The notes under the pieces were generated by a model that saw only the letters and a program-made list of their open reading frames with translations, had not been told where the DNA came from and made no database searches. Of a DNA stretch of 42,522 nucleotides, positions 1 through 11,990 are shown piece by piece. A program made the position numbers and the translations under genes. Positions within the stretch are counted from its first letter, which is position 1; each line of letters opens with the position of its first letter. The stretch comes from Perkinsus marinus ATCC 50983 (Eukaryota > Perkinsozoa > Perkinsida > Perkinsidae), in assembly GCF_000006405.1 (NCBI RefSeq), contig NW_003216498.1:333136-375657 (forward strand), in the 5' to 3' direction.

Positions 1-56
1 AGAGACTCCAGTCTCAGACAAGCTCTTCGTCGACCACAATCACAGAGTCCTTTCTT

Positions 57-1393
57 TTGAGTCTTCAGTTGATTGACTCAATGTCGGATCACGCCATGCT
101 TGGGTCGAGCGTGAAAGTCTTGAAGGTTTGCACTATTTTACTCAAATCGGGGTTTCAGACATGGGAAGAAATAGCTCGAGAAATTTCCAGAGATGATCTC
201 GGAGATGTCACAGATTTCGAACTCTCAGGGCTATTCAGTCGCTTCAGAGACAAGGCAAGCTCAGGCCTTCTTCGTGGTCCGATGTGGGATCATCTCATCA
301 AGACTGCAGTAAAATTGCAGAGAAAATCAACGGTCCACACGATGCTGGAAGTTGGCGGCTTCCAGTCAAGGCAAGTGCCAACTTGGATGAAGTCGCAAGC
401 GGCTTCGTCTTCTTCGGTTCTAAGCAACCTAGCAGATGCGGCTGGCTCGCTCAGATTCAAGAGTGTGTCAAGCAACACTCTGAAACAGTATGGCACTGGT
501 CTACGCTGCTACATGAAATTCGTTGCAACTGCGATCCAGTTGTCTCGGAGACAATGTCTCCTCCCAGTTCTGCTGACAACGTCGGTTTCCTCCCGGCGAA
601 GGGCGACATGGTGATCCTCTGGCTATCGACCTTCCGAAATCAAGATACAGCCAAGTGCTATCTCACGCACTTAAGGAAATGGCATGACTGGTTGGACTTG
701 GACAAGACTTGGGATACAGTTGCCGTTCAGCGAACGCTTCAAGGTTTATCAAAGAATCCTCGAGCACCTCCAGCCGAGAAACCAAGGCTTAGCATACAGA
801 TGCTCAGGAAAATGGTCAAGCTAGCGATCCGCGAGGGGCTAATCGACTTTGCTTTGGCAGCAATATTGGGTTATCATTTCTTACTAAGGATTCCCTCTGA
901 GCTCCTCACGGCGTCGACAAATCAGATATTCGTGAATCAGAGGACGCGAGAAGTCACCTTAACGCTCCCTAAGAGGAAGAACCTCCCAGCAGGTGATAAG
1001 CAAGTGAGAGGCTGCTGCTGTGAGTTCGATTCCTGGACATGTCCTGTGGAGGCGGCGGCGGTCTTACTCGAGAGGAGGATGTCGTCAGATCCTGCCGAAG
1101 ACGCGTTATTTCCCCTCTTGTCATATAGGGCCTTCCTGCTCATACTCCGAGCTTCACTCTCAAGTATGGGAATCAAGGATGCAGAAAAGTTCGGGAGCCA
1201 CGCCTTAAGACGAGGAGCAGCCTCAGATTTGGCCAAGACGGGTTCATCTTTCCAACAAATATGCGCTCTGGGGTCTTGGAGGAGCAGAGTTCCAGCCAGC
1301 GTCTACATTGATTTGACAGAGGTACAGAAGATAGCTTTGAGCGAGTTCATGTCTCTGTTCGAAGAGAGCGACTCTGAGTCGGAGGGAGAATAA
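57..1393 (+). mobile_element. Fossil tyrosine-recombinase element (DIRS- or Crypton-like)
   Basis: The long frame at 284-1393 has the catalytic layout of tyrosine recombinases: an arginine box (LLRIPSELL), an HxxR box (HALRRGAAS), then a Trp-containing segment and a terminal tyrosine (SWRSRVPASVYID). An N-terminal SAM-like core-binding segment lies upstream in a second, overlapping frame, so the copy looks broken, with about one break. Such enzymes mobilise DIRS/Ngaro retroelements and Crypton DNA elements; no reverse transcriptase or gag is visible in the window, so the family cannot be fixed. The left part may lie outside the window. The acidic tail (ESDSESEGE) closes the frame at 1393. Age looks moderate, since the catalytic motifs are still legible. 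Confidence 0.75.
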
Positions 1394-1472
1394 GTTATAT
1401 CAGTGATGACGTGTATGTTTCTTCCCATTATGTAAGGCTCGAGTAAATCGAACTTGTAGTGTTGTTAATCAT

Positions 1473-1752
1473 AAAGGGGTATGGTCATCTGCAGTTAAAC
1501 CCGATTCGGACGATCACGGTGATCAGTGCAGTTTCATGGGGTGCTGCGCTGATCGCCGAAGCCGGAAATATCTGACAAGATCATGATGAACGATTCATCT
1601 ATGACTTCAGGCTGTTCTGAGTGGACAACCTGACACCCGTCGGACAGCCACGTCCTCGGGTTGCTTCGTCACGACAAGTCAGATATTTCAGGATCGTTTA
1701 CGGCTTAGATCGTCCGGGCCTCGGGTTTGACTGTTGGTGGTTTTACCCTTTG
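1473..1752. repeat. Long imperfect inverted repeat downstream of the recombinase
   Basis: The left arm (1473-1517) and right arm (about 1707-1752) pair: AAACCCGA and GGACGATC on the left match GATCGTCC and CGGGTTT on the right, and AAAGGGGTA matches TACCCTTT at the outer edge. An inner perfect 12-bp pair, GAAATATCTGAC at 1565-1576 and GTCAGATATTTC at 1678-1689, lies between them. The structure starts about 80 bp after the recombinase stop and could be a terminal structure of that element, or an independent foldback element. Confidence 0.6.
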
Positions 1753-3058
1753 GACTGACAGTCAGACCGAGTGGCTCGAGCGTTAGCACCGTTTTATCAA
1801 GAGTCTCGATTACCAGGGCGAAGAACTAGGTCCCGCCCCGCGCTTTGCGAATATAGCAGCTGGGGGCTGCCCCCATCAGAGATGCCGCATCTCTGCGAAC
1901 GCGCTCGTGAGTCGATTGGTCTACTGTGAGTACGATGCCTTCAATGCGAACGAGCTAGCGTTCACTTTGGGCGGTCCTACGTTGGTACTGCGCGATGCTC
2001 TCACCGGGTTAGACACTGTCTAATAGACAGGCTCGGCAGAAGCAACCAAGTCGACGCGACCCGGCTGGTCCTGTTGGCTAACGTTGCGGAGCCGGCTCCC
2101 CGCGTAGAAGCACCCACCTTAAGATATCTTTAGCGCAAGTTGCCATGGGCCAGCAAAGAAGAGACGCAGAAGAATGTCAAGGCGGTACCAGTCGTGGCAG
2201 CCGAGGGCACCATGGAGGGTAACGTTATGGGCCAAGTGCCAGTGAACAATCCTTAGATGGTAGCTGTGGTCGTCCAAGCGAATGCGGGTGGTCAGGCGGC
2301 CAACCAAGAGGATGAATTGGGGGGTCCTTATGACGCTGAAGCCGGTGCAGCAGATGGTAATGCGGTGGATGGAGCACAGTGATGTCTTTATGGTTATTGC
2401 ATTCTTCGTTTACATGTTATGAGTGATGGATGATAGTAGTTCATCGTGATGATTCATCACTGATGAAAGTAGATGTTGATACGTCACGGTGGCGTACGAG
2501 TTAGGCCAAGTCACTAGTGTATACCACTCAAGACTTGGCAGTGAATCATTCACAAGGCACCAAATATACGACTAGTCGAGAGCGTCAGAGAGCTGTTCCA
2601 CAGCAACAGGCTGTTGCCAACAGCTAACCCTGACAAACACCCCAACCGCTGTACTACTAATTGACGTTGGAGAAGGAGTTGAGCACTGTCCTCAGCACAC
2701 TCACTGAGTGTCTTCACTCAGACTCTGTGTCTCGGAGTGTCCTTTTGTCATCGATACTTCTAAGGTCGATTCGGACCGAACCACCACCCCATCAGAATCA
2801 CGTGATCAAAAGTGAAATACTCAACTTCTAGTTTCCCACTAGCACTGAAGCCTTGATAGAGTTAAATACCAAATTGAAATCCAATTTTCACATTGAGACA
2901 CTTTTTGTTAATCTCTGTCCAACTAAAACCTCCCAATTCCCTCTCCTGAGGAAAACCTTCCCCTCTCATATCATCAACTCAATACTATGGTATCAGGAAA
3001 TAGCCTTGCTACTTGCACGTGGTGCGAATAATGAAGACATAGTTATGATTAATTTCCA
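1753..3058. other. Gene-poor stretch
   Basis: No intact gene is seen. At about 2137-2381 (+) a short Ala/Gly/Glu-rich reading frame, interrupted once, follows a possible splice acceptor (TTTAG at 2129-2133). It resembles an eroded exon but matches nothing I recognise. A small hairpin lies at about 2590-2625, where AGCTGTT and AACAGCT pair. The stretch ends at the 3' end of the minus-strand XMAP215-type gene. Confidence 0.4.
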
Positions 3059-6000
3059 TCACCCAGCCACCGGTCGATCAGAGGCGTTCGCGTCACCTGA
3101 GTGACGGTCATGACGACTTCCACTTCCACAATGTCTACTATTCCGGCGGCCTTGCTCCTCCGCGTCCCGCATGAGGTTCTTCCACCCCTGCCTCTCATCA
3201 GAATCGTTCACGTACACTCCCATATACTCCCCTACACCATAACATGTAGTGGAGGCGAACCGAAAGGCCCTACCAACTTCAGCGAAGCCTACTATCTGAC
3301 AGACGGTCTGCACGATGCGCTTGATACTGTCATCAGAGGTAAAGGCAACACTGCTCGGACCAGGGGCGGCGCCGCTCGGGGAGATGTCCCCCATAGACCC
3401 ACTCTCAATGAGATCTCCTAGGATGCATCGAATTGGACGGCGGAGCGAAGCTGCTCATGGTTACGAGAATTATGACGGGATTCTACGAAGAGTTTGTGAA
3501 TGTGGTCCTGGACAACTTGCAGTAGTCGGAATGTTCGAACTTCACAGTCTGAGAGTAGAGGAGACAAGTTTGTTTGATTCGGGGAAGGTGTGGTATGAGC
3601 TGCTGCTCTTTACCTTTACGATGTTGAGGTACTAAGTAATTCTTCAAGTTACGATTGAGCTTGTCGATGCACCTAGTGATAAGGACGCACAGCTGCCCTT
3701 TACGCTCATCCTCTCTTGACAACTCCAATAGAGCCTGAACGAAGGACCCGGGTTCGATCCCCAGCAGAGGTATATGAGCCCACTTTGTAGACTATCGTCG
3801 TCTCAGCGTTACTCATGGCTGTGACCACCGCCATGTTCGCCCGTTGCCAGTCCGCGTAGTGCTTATGACGGAACTCCCGATCAGAGAGCGACTGAAGGGA
3901 AGCCCCATCGTACAAAACCATCATCACTGATGTGATCCACCCACCACAAGGAGTGCCCTCAGGAAGGTCTTGATACTCTTAGACCTGACCACAGCATGAC
4001 CATAAGCATCCAAACGATAGGAAGGTCCCTACGTGCATTCATCCAAGGCCGTTGCAGATGTCGCCAGAAAGTTGGCCAGGTCCAGCACTCGTTCTAACAG
4101 ATAAACATCATACGCTGATTTCATTCGATGCCCCTCCCCACCAGAGTCCTTCACCTCCGCACCATGCCTCGCTATCAAGGTCAGCTCAACGGCGCATGCA
4201 GCAGCGTTTAGGAAGGCATCGCAGTGACGCAACATTTGCTGAGAGAAGTCTTTCCAAGGGCCAGAGCTGTCGTATTCATCACCCTAGGGTCCGACTCCCC
4301 CAACTCTTTGGTCTTCTTACACAAGTCTGCTATTGACACAGGGTGGCCTGAAGGGGGGTATAAAGACAAAAACCTAGGACCATACCAATGACCACCTCCT
4401 CTGAGCTGCTCCTCACAAACCAAGGCGAGCTCCTCTGCTGGGGTGGTAGAGGCGATGGACCAGTCACTTCCTGCATGGTGATGATGAGATCGACCCGAGG
4501 AAAGTAGTAGGAGGAGGAGCAGGAGGGACTCACCTCCCGAGACCCTCCCTGGATGAGGGGCCGGTGGGTACTCAGCTTCCCTTAGACTGGAGCAGCTCTC
4601 CATCATAGAGGATGCTACAGAGTGTTGCTGAGAGAACAAGCAACGATCAGTCGTATAGTACCAACCACGTGACCACACCTCCACTGGGATGACAGCGGTG
4701 CTCGACTCAGCAGACCTATTCTGTATGTCAACCAGAGAGCTCCCTCGCGAATCTTCTTGTGAGGCAACTACCCCGGGTACCTGGGACCATGAGGTCCCCA
4801 AGAGCCTCCCAGTTCGGGGGTCTCACAGGCTCCCGCATGGAAGGTGGTGGTGGCAGCCCCCTAGTCTTGGCCGTCACCATCCCCTGCTGCTTCGGTGTCG
4901 TCTTCATCTGAGCTGCATGGGGTGGTGGTGACACTATACCAGGAGTCACCAGCCTGGCCGGAGCCTCTGAGGGGAGAGCCGGAAGGGCCGGCGCCGATTG
5001 CAGGCATGCTGAGACGGGATCACCAAGTATACACTATCCCTTCTAGAAGCAGTACTTCCTCCAACTCTAGTGAGGGCCCTCCGGTGACCAGCAACAGGTC
5101 TGGCTATCCCGGAGGGGCCTCCTCCCATCCGCCTCCCTCCACTCGGACCTTGGATTCGTGACGGACCAGCACTGGTGTCCTCCGTTATAGAGCCTAGACC
5201 AGTGGTGATACGAAGGCACCCTTCCAAGTTCAACACTACAGTCGCCTCCTCCTCCTCCCCTCTCGAGAAGCCACTTGTCAAACTTGCCGTTAAGGGCGTT
5301 CCTGTGGTCCTGCTTCAACGGGAAGCCTACAGATAAGCACGGACACCTCTTCCAGGCCCCATACACCAGGACCCACCAGGCTCCATAAGGATCTCCCTCA
5401 GCCTAGGTATGGTCTCCTCGGTACCAGTACTCCTAACCTGAATCCAGGACTAGTCGACAGCAACGACTCAAGGAGGCATACGAAGTGGCCGATAGCAGTC
5501 TGCGCGAGCTCCCGTACAGCAGCGTCCTTGTCATTATACAGCGACATGAGTACTCTACCAACGTCCTTCACAGCCCTTCCGGTGGTCACCGTACCTTCAA
5601 ACCAGGTACGGTGGTGGCACACGAGGATAGGGCCTACCCTGGTGCTGGGTGAGGACTCCAATGAGAAGCTCCAGGCAGTCTGCGACGGACTTCTTGTTCT
5701 TGCTGGTCTGGATGCAGTTGATTAGCATCGGGACCATCCCTCTGGCCGGGACCAGGGCCTCGGTATTGACGAAATGGATGGTGACCAAGTTCTTGATGTG
5801 GCTCCGAAAGGCTGCCATTTTGTGCCCCATTCGCTCCAACAAGGCAGGTATGAAGACGTTGCATTCCCGTTCAGTGAAGGGCCTGTGGTGACACTGGGGT
5901 GACACCAGAGATAGGCTCTCGCTGCCTGCCTGTTGACGGTGGGTAGGAGGGCATCCATTAGGTCCAGCATCGACTTCCACACTTGTGGGTTGTCCTTACA

Positions 6001-9000
6001 TGTGCTGAGCAGCCAAGTACACCACTTCGCCACAAGGTCAAAGACCTAAACCGAGTTAGAGTGGGGAAAGGAGCCAGCCGGGGGAAACACCCACCTCATC
6101 TAGGAGGGGCTTCTCTCTATCGTCAACAGTACGGTAGAAGTCGGCCCAGAAATCAATGGCGATGACGAATTCCGCGAAGGCCCCTCGGGGCGCGAACATT
6201 TTCTCTGTGGAGGAACTGCTAGCCAGGAGAAGACGGAAGGAATGAAACCCACGGAGGAGTAGTGCACTGCAAGCATCCTGAGTATTCACACTCTGGTTCC
6301 ACTGATGATGCAATGCCGACACCAACGCCTCTGGGATGTCCTCGACGGGCCTATACCCAACACCATATAGTGGTAGGCGACACCTTCCTATGCTACCCAC
6401 CACATAGAGTGCCTCTCGTTGTGTTGTCTTCTGAGCCTGGACCCGGCAGCAGGGATAAGTTCAACACCTGATGACGACGATGTGCCCATGGAGGAACCCC
6501 TTTCCCCTACCCAAGGCAGCCCCTGCCTCTAGAGTACTGCTAGAGGAGGTGAGTGTAGCCTGCCTCAGTAAAGAGGACCCAGGAGCCCTGACCGACACCG
6601 TGGCCCACACGACGATCATCTACCACTCACCTCTGACTAGTAGTAGCAGTCGTGACGCCGGACCTGCGATAGAAAGTCGAGGGCAGGGGGGAAGAGGGAG
6701 CCCTACCTCCCTCGAGGACGAGACGTGGCCCTTGGTATTGCTGGTCTTGGTGCCATCATCCCTCGCCCTGTTCCCTTGCCACTAGTAGCGGCCCCCGTCT
6801 GAGCACACTGCTGTATGGCAGCCTTATGGAGGGACTTACCGGTGTGACAGCAGCGGGTGCCGACCCACAAGGTAGGGCCAATGGAGGCTCCACTGGTCTT
6901 CGTTGCATCTAGAAGAGGCCTCGACAAGAACCCCACCTGTCCCTCCTGCCTACCGCCCCTCTAGTGTTGATCCTATTGGCAGTTCCTCCTGGTGCCCTGA
7001 TAGCCGGCACTCTAACTCGGCGGCTAGCAGTGGACTCCGCTGAGATCTCACGGACCCTCGAACCCTTCCCACTGGCCGGTGTGGAGCCCGTTCTCATCGT
7101 TGGTACGCCTGACCATGACAGCATCCCCCCCGTGGCCCTCAAGGGCTCTCTACTGGGCTTGGTAGTGGAGGCCGACATAGGAGTACTGACAACCTTGAGA
7201 CACTTCATTCGCTCCTCGATGGCCTTTCGACGGGCCGCAGTCATCGTGTGCAGTTTAGTAAGGATCACCCCTTGCAAACTATCGTCTCTAGTGAGTATCT
7301 GAACGCTCCTGATAAGAGGCCCTAAGGACCAGGACCACGCCCACAAGGTCCCCTAGGGTGCAGGCGGCTTCCCGGACCGTCTTGTCGGACTCATCGAGAC
7401 ACGGCAAGAGTACAGTCTCCGCCATTGGTAGTAGCAGGTCCGCTGAGACGAACGGTAAAGCACGAGAGCATATGCCGAGCACCTTGCGGGCATGAAGTGT
7501 ATCTTTCTACAGGCAACCTAAGATACCCCACCTCTCGCCTCCCTATGGGATTCTTGTCATTAATGACGCCTGCCAAGTCCTCGACCAGGCGATTGTCCAG
7601 CGACAACGACTGGTACTTCAACAGGGCGTCGATACACCCGATGGCCTGATGTAATTTCATGGCGCAGTGACGGAATCCCACGCCGACTAACCTGCCTCAG
7701 TACTCCTGCATTTTTCTCTTTGATCTTCGTGAGCATCGTCAACAACAGCATCCTACTGTGAGGCATCTCCCCTCGGAGCCCATTGGCCACCGCACACAGT
7801 GCACTGCGGCAAGGCCCATGACCATCCCTACAGGGACGTGCGCCCACCTGCACGCCTCTGTCGCCACCGGTATGTTCTGGTCCAGCTTGACAACCTTCAT
7901 CAGGCACTGCACTACACTAGACGCCGAGTCCCCCAGGACCTGCCAGGCTGGACTGACCGGACCTTGAGGCCCACAGGAGCAGCAGCAGCAGTTACCATTT
8001 TCTTGTGCTTCTTAGCAAGGGCCGTCAGTTGGCCGATGGCGTCCCTCTTTTCTACCCACTTGGTCGCGGAGGTGACCTGTGAGACCTGAGGGGCCATCCA
8101 CGAGGGTCGACATCAGAGAGGCCCTACAAAGTCCTTAGGGAGCATCTTAAAGATGTCCTGCGGCTGTAACATGTCGTACGCAGCATCTTCAGTCGACTGA
8201 GCGACGGCCCCCGGGCTCACAGCACCCGTCGCACCTGGCATGCCTCTACAGCGGAGCGAAGCAGCGTCGGCTTTTTTCACCTTCTGCCGGTAGCTTGACC
8301 CCAAAGGCAAACCTCGTTGGAGTTTCTGAGGGAACCACTGGGCGGCGAGGAAGAGGAGGAAGAAGGAGGGTTTACTTGGTTGGCATTCTCCCAACCTCTC
8401 ACAGCGAGTCTTGAACTCCTTCATTTGATTATCCGCCAAACCATTGCCACAGGCCTCGACGTCGGGCAGCCACTGGTACAACTCAACCAAGAGAGTGTAT
8501 CTAGGGGGGATCTTGGAAGGGCCAGATGGACGTGACCAAGTACCCCGCCTCTTTCACGCCTCTGTCAGTGCTCCCACATGCCTCAACACCCAAGCTGAGG
8601 AACTCCTTCGGGGGTATCACAGTCGTCTACATAAGATCATAATGGCCACTAGCAGCAGGTCCCTCACCCCAAAGGCCTCGAGGAGGCTAGTAAGAGCAGC
8701 GAGGCATCCAGAGAGCTGTTTGTTGGTGACCCCTTTAGCTGGCATCTTCTTCCCCTTAGGCGGCTTCAACAGACCCTTGGCATGCCCACATACACCTTCC
8801 ATCACCTCCTAACACCACCAGGTCAAACCAACACTAGCTACTCCGTCACCTTCGACAGGCCCTCCTGCCCTTCGATCGCCTTCGCCAAGCACTCCACACC
8901 GAAGCCCTGAATTTTCTGGTTGCCCGATATGTATTTCTCCAGAAGTCCAGCAAGGAAGGGCCCAAGGTTGAAGTTACTAGCCCCAGTACACGCCTAATAA

Positions 9001-11722
9001 GAATACCATAAGCTTGCAGGCGTGGTCCATGGCTGCCCACCGCAATAGCCTTGCATGCCCCCTCCTGGCTGCGGGGGTTGGTCTCGCTGGTCACCACCGA
9101 TGCACTCATCAACAGCAACTCCACGGTAGCGACCTTCTCCTTCTCTTCCGTATTATCAGCAGCTAAGGTTCGGTCTATCTCCGTGTAAGCACTGAAGAGA
9201 ATACACTCCAAAATAACGGCGCGCGCCACAAAATTAATAGTAGGACCTGAGCCTAACCTGCCACCTCTTGTCCTTCAGTCGCTCTTCCAAAGGTATACCG
9301 CTATAGTCTGGCTCCTCCTCCTCTAGGTCTGGAGGTATACCCCCACCCTGCGTGGTCAATGGTTGGGGAAAAGTGCCCATATGCGGTCCTACAACGGCAT
9401 GCCGTACAAACTACAACCACCACCCCGACCCCTCTCTACCCTCTGCCATGGCCTTAGACGACTTCACTGGGGAGTTCTGTTTCGACGGCGGAGGGGTAAT
9501 GACAGGGACATCTCCCATCACAGCCGAAGGCTAAGGGGACGACCTCGCGGCAACAGTCGACGACGCCCTCTGGTACCTTTGGAGTGGGGATCCTCACACT
9601 TCGCGGGGTCTCATCTTTCAGGACCACTTCCTCGACGACAGTCACAGTACTTGGCATGACCTGAGACCATAAGTGTCAACGGCAGCATCCTAGTCCCAAG
9701 GGCCTACAGGGGTCTCGCAGCTGTCCACCACTGGAGCCGCCCTCTCCTCTACCGGTGCCACCGGAGTGACAGCCGCCGCAGGTGTCGAGTTCCTCCTTGC
9801 CGATTTCTACCAAGTTCAAGTCCCTAGGCCCCCTCTCCCTCCACCATACCTTGCTCGTGGACTGCCTCCTTGACCTCTGACTACCCCTGCTACTGCTAGG
9901 GGTCCTCTTCACCATCGGCGTCTGCTGGTCCTGTCTCGGGGTGGCCGCCACCGGTAGGGCCACACTTCCCTCGACAGACTCCAGAGACGCCTCCTGCTTC
10001 CCAGAGGCAACCACCACAGGAGCCTCCTCCTCTTCAACGTCCATCAACTCTGCATGGTCTGAGAACAGTACTCTAGTGTACCCACCAAGGGCCCAGGGAC
10101 ACACATGGGCATCACTATAATACAAATATATCGGTAAGGCCATGATGATACATTCTATTATAATAGAAATTAATATGCTACTCGATGAACCATTTTATAT
10201 ATCACTATGTTATTGTATATAGTTGTCATATTGTATAACTACCTTTCTCGTTGTTGCCCTCGACTACCCCTCCTCCCCCAGATGGTTGTCCCGCTGGTGC
10301 CACCTCCGAGTCGACCACGCCCGTCTTGGTATTTTCGCTTTGATCCCCTCCTCCCATATCCTCCTCCTCCTCTGGACCAGCAAAGGGGGTGGCCCAATCT
10401 TGATTATGTGATGATGTGCATGACACTTCAACCTCCTGAGGACCCAGCCCTACCCAGGCACCAGCAGCATCAGAGGCCCCACCCTCTCAGGTGTCCTTTC
10501 CTCCGCCACAGGTCCACTCTGCGGCACTTCACCCTGCTTGGTCGTTTCCTATGACTGCATAAGGAACGACTACTCTGACCATGGCATCACCTCGCAGACT
10601 TCGACAGTAACAGTACTGGTCTCCTCCACCTCTTCGATGTCTGCGCTCACTATCGCTTCCTACACAGGAGCCAGCCCGTCACAGTACAAACCCCACTCCT
10701 GGCCCCACCCTCCAACTGCGGACTTTGATCCCGAATCGACCCTCTGCTACTCCCTTGACTTGTTTCAGAAAGGCGGCGCCTACAGGAAGGTCCAATACTC
10801 CATCCGTTAGAACAGGTGGCCAACATCGACACTACTAGGACGGATCGTTGCACCTCGCAGTTGGTGACCCTCCCCCAATAGTAAAAGAAAATATGCATAT
10901 GGTTGGTGATGATATGAAAATTCTGAAAAAAATCGCGGATTCTGTACACTTCTACCAGATTTCGTATGTAAACTTATATATTATTAGTGACGACAATCTT
11001 GAGATCAGCTGAGGAAAGCGAAACCCACATACTCCGGCACTGCTCCTTCCTCCGACCCCACTCGAAGAGTGCTGGAAAAAAATTTTCACTTTCCTCACCT
11101 GAGCTCAATACTTTCCTCACCTATTATAGGAGTTTATATACGAATTGGAATACTATACGATAAGTGTGCAGAAACTAACAAAAATTTTCCAAAATTTTCT
11201 TAGAGTTTTCATATCGTCACCAACACATGTGGTTGACCATGTGCATTTTTTCACCACACTGCCACTCACTGGTATTGTCATCACTGTCGTCACCCTTAGC
11301 AGTAGGTTTGGCCCTCTCGCTTAGCACAGGCTGCAACGGCGGCCTTCTGACCCTCTTCTTTATAGTGCTTTCGAAGTTGCGGACCAAGTCCATAACAGAG
11401 CTCCCACGGACCCTATCCTCCCTTTCAACTGGTGTCCCACTATGACTGTGCCTCCGCTGAGAACTTCCCCTTCCATTAACCCCTGGGGAGGCCCTCGAGG
11501 GCGTCCTCAGAACTTCTTTCAAAGAATCACCTGACCAACGATGGGTTCTCATGCCCAACGGCAAGTACTACCAGTAGCGACTTGAATGCTACCATCCTCA
11601 GTACTATTAGCAGCCCCTGAGGCGTTCTCGTCCAGCCCTGCCACTGCCCCTGCCACACACCCCTCAGCAGCAGCAGGAGGAGGAGGGGGAGGCAGGCCAG
11701 ATGATGATAATGTTGAATCCAT
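3059..11722 (-). CDS. XMAP215/Dis1/CKAP5-family multi-TOG microtubule polymerase
   Basis: Members of this family bind tubulin through TOG (HEAT-repeat) domains and speed microtubule growth at plus ends and organising centres. TOG1 begins near 9300 (GIPLEERLKDKRWQ) and runs to about 8620. TOG2 begins near 8150 (LPKDF, then VTSATKWVEKRDAIGQL after a 51-nt intron at 8077-8127) and runs to about 7290, with VANGLRGEMPHSRMLLLTML and DESDKTVREAACTLGDLVG. A Ser/Pro/Arg-rich linker follows (about 7290-6480). A TOG4-like domain spans 6400-5400 (FTERECNVFIPALLERMG, TSKNKKSVADCLELL, YNDKDAAVRELAQTAIGHF). A C-terminal helical region runs 4450-3059. More than fifteen short introns are implied. The exons at about 9450-11722 (start chosen at MDSTLSSSG) encode a disordered N-terminal extension unusual for the family. 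They could belong to a separate gene, with an AT-rich gap at 10140-10250 as the possible border. Confidence 0.78.
3440..3451 (+). repeat. Recurrent 12-mer GCGGAGCGAAGC
   Basis: First copy of a word also found exactly at 8251-8262, 30611-30622 and 32199-32210 (+), and at 32096-32107 on the other strand; 14682-14693 matches 11 of 12. Five exact copies in 42.5 kb is far above chance for a 12-mer. Most copies fall in introns of minus-strand genes. The introns around 30611 and 32199 also share flanking sequence (GGAAAGTG before GCTTCGCTCCGCT, read on the minus strand). Confidence 0.7.
3735..3783 (-). other. 49-nt intron with antisense tRNA T-arm-like word
   Basis: The intron separates exons ending ETTIVYK and beginning ALLELSRED in the XMAP215-type gene, with a GTGGGC donor and a TTCAG acceptor. 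The plus strand of the intron carries GGTTCGATCC (3751-3760), the T-loop/B-box consensus of tRNA genes, flanked by ACCCG and CCAGCAGAGG. Confidence 0.65.
10881..11042 (+). repeat. CAGTG element, copy a
   Basis: One of eight related copies. The shared order is an ATATGCACATGG-like start, TTGGTGACAATATG, TGAGGAAATTTTGGG, GTTTCTGnACACTTCTACC, GAATTCGTATGTAAACTCC, GAGCTCAGCTGAGGAAAG, and an end in CACTG. The left end of this copy is eroded. It lies in an intron of the N-terminal part of the XMAP215-type gene, close to and inverted relative to copy b. Confidence 0.75.
11068..11261 (-). repeat. CAGTG element, copy b
   Basis: This is a full-length copy in reverse orientation, from AGTGCTGG at the left to CCACACTG at the right of the plus strand. 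On the minus strand it starts only about eight bases after a good splice donor (GTGAGTGG) that follows the exon ending GDDSDDNTS. Confidence 0.8.
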
Positions 11723-11990
11723 CGATCTATAAAGACCAACCTCACAGCCTCCCGATTTACGGCGGCAAACCCAAAACGGCGTAACATGTAACAAGAAACG
11801 TTGACACTCTAGAGAGAGGGTAGGGCCTCTCTCTATGATAGAAATCGATCACCATGGCGTGCGCGGTTGTTATCGTCATCATTACACTGCACGGTTAGGA
11901 TCTGGCCTGTCGGCTGGTAATATACTAGGCATTGCAGTGGTCGGTTGTCCCAGTCTGCGTGTCTGTATCTCAGGCTGCAAGTCTTCGTAC

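Noticed and set aside
2474-2997. Possible solo LTR with a Ty1/copia-type primer-binding site (TATGGTATCAGG at 2986-2997, TGTTGAT at 2474).
   Set aside because: The primer-site match is partial, no target duplication or internal coding region is seen, and the XMAP215-type gene ends about 70 bp further on. Too weak to list as an element.
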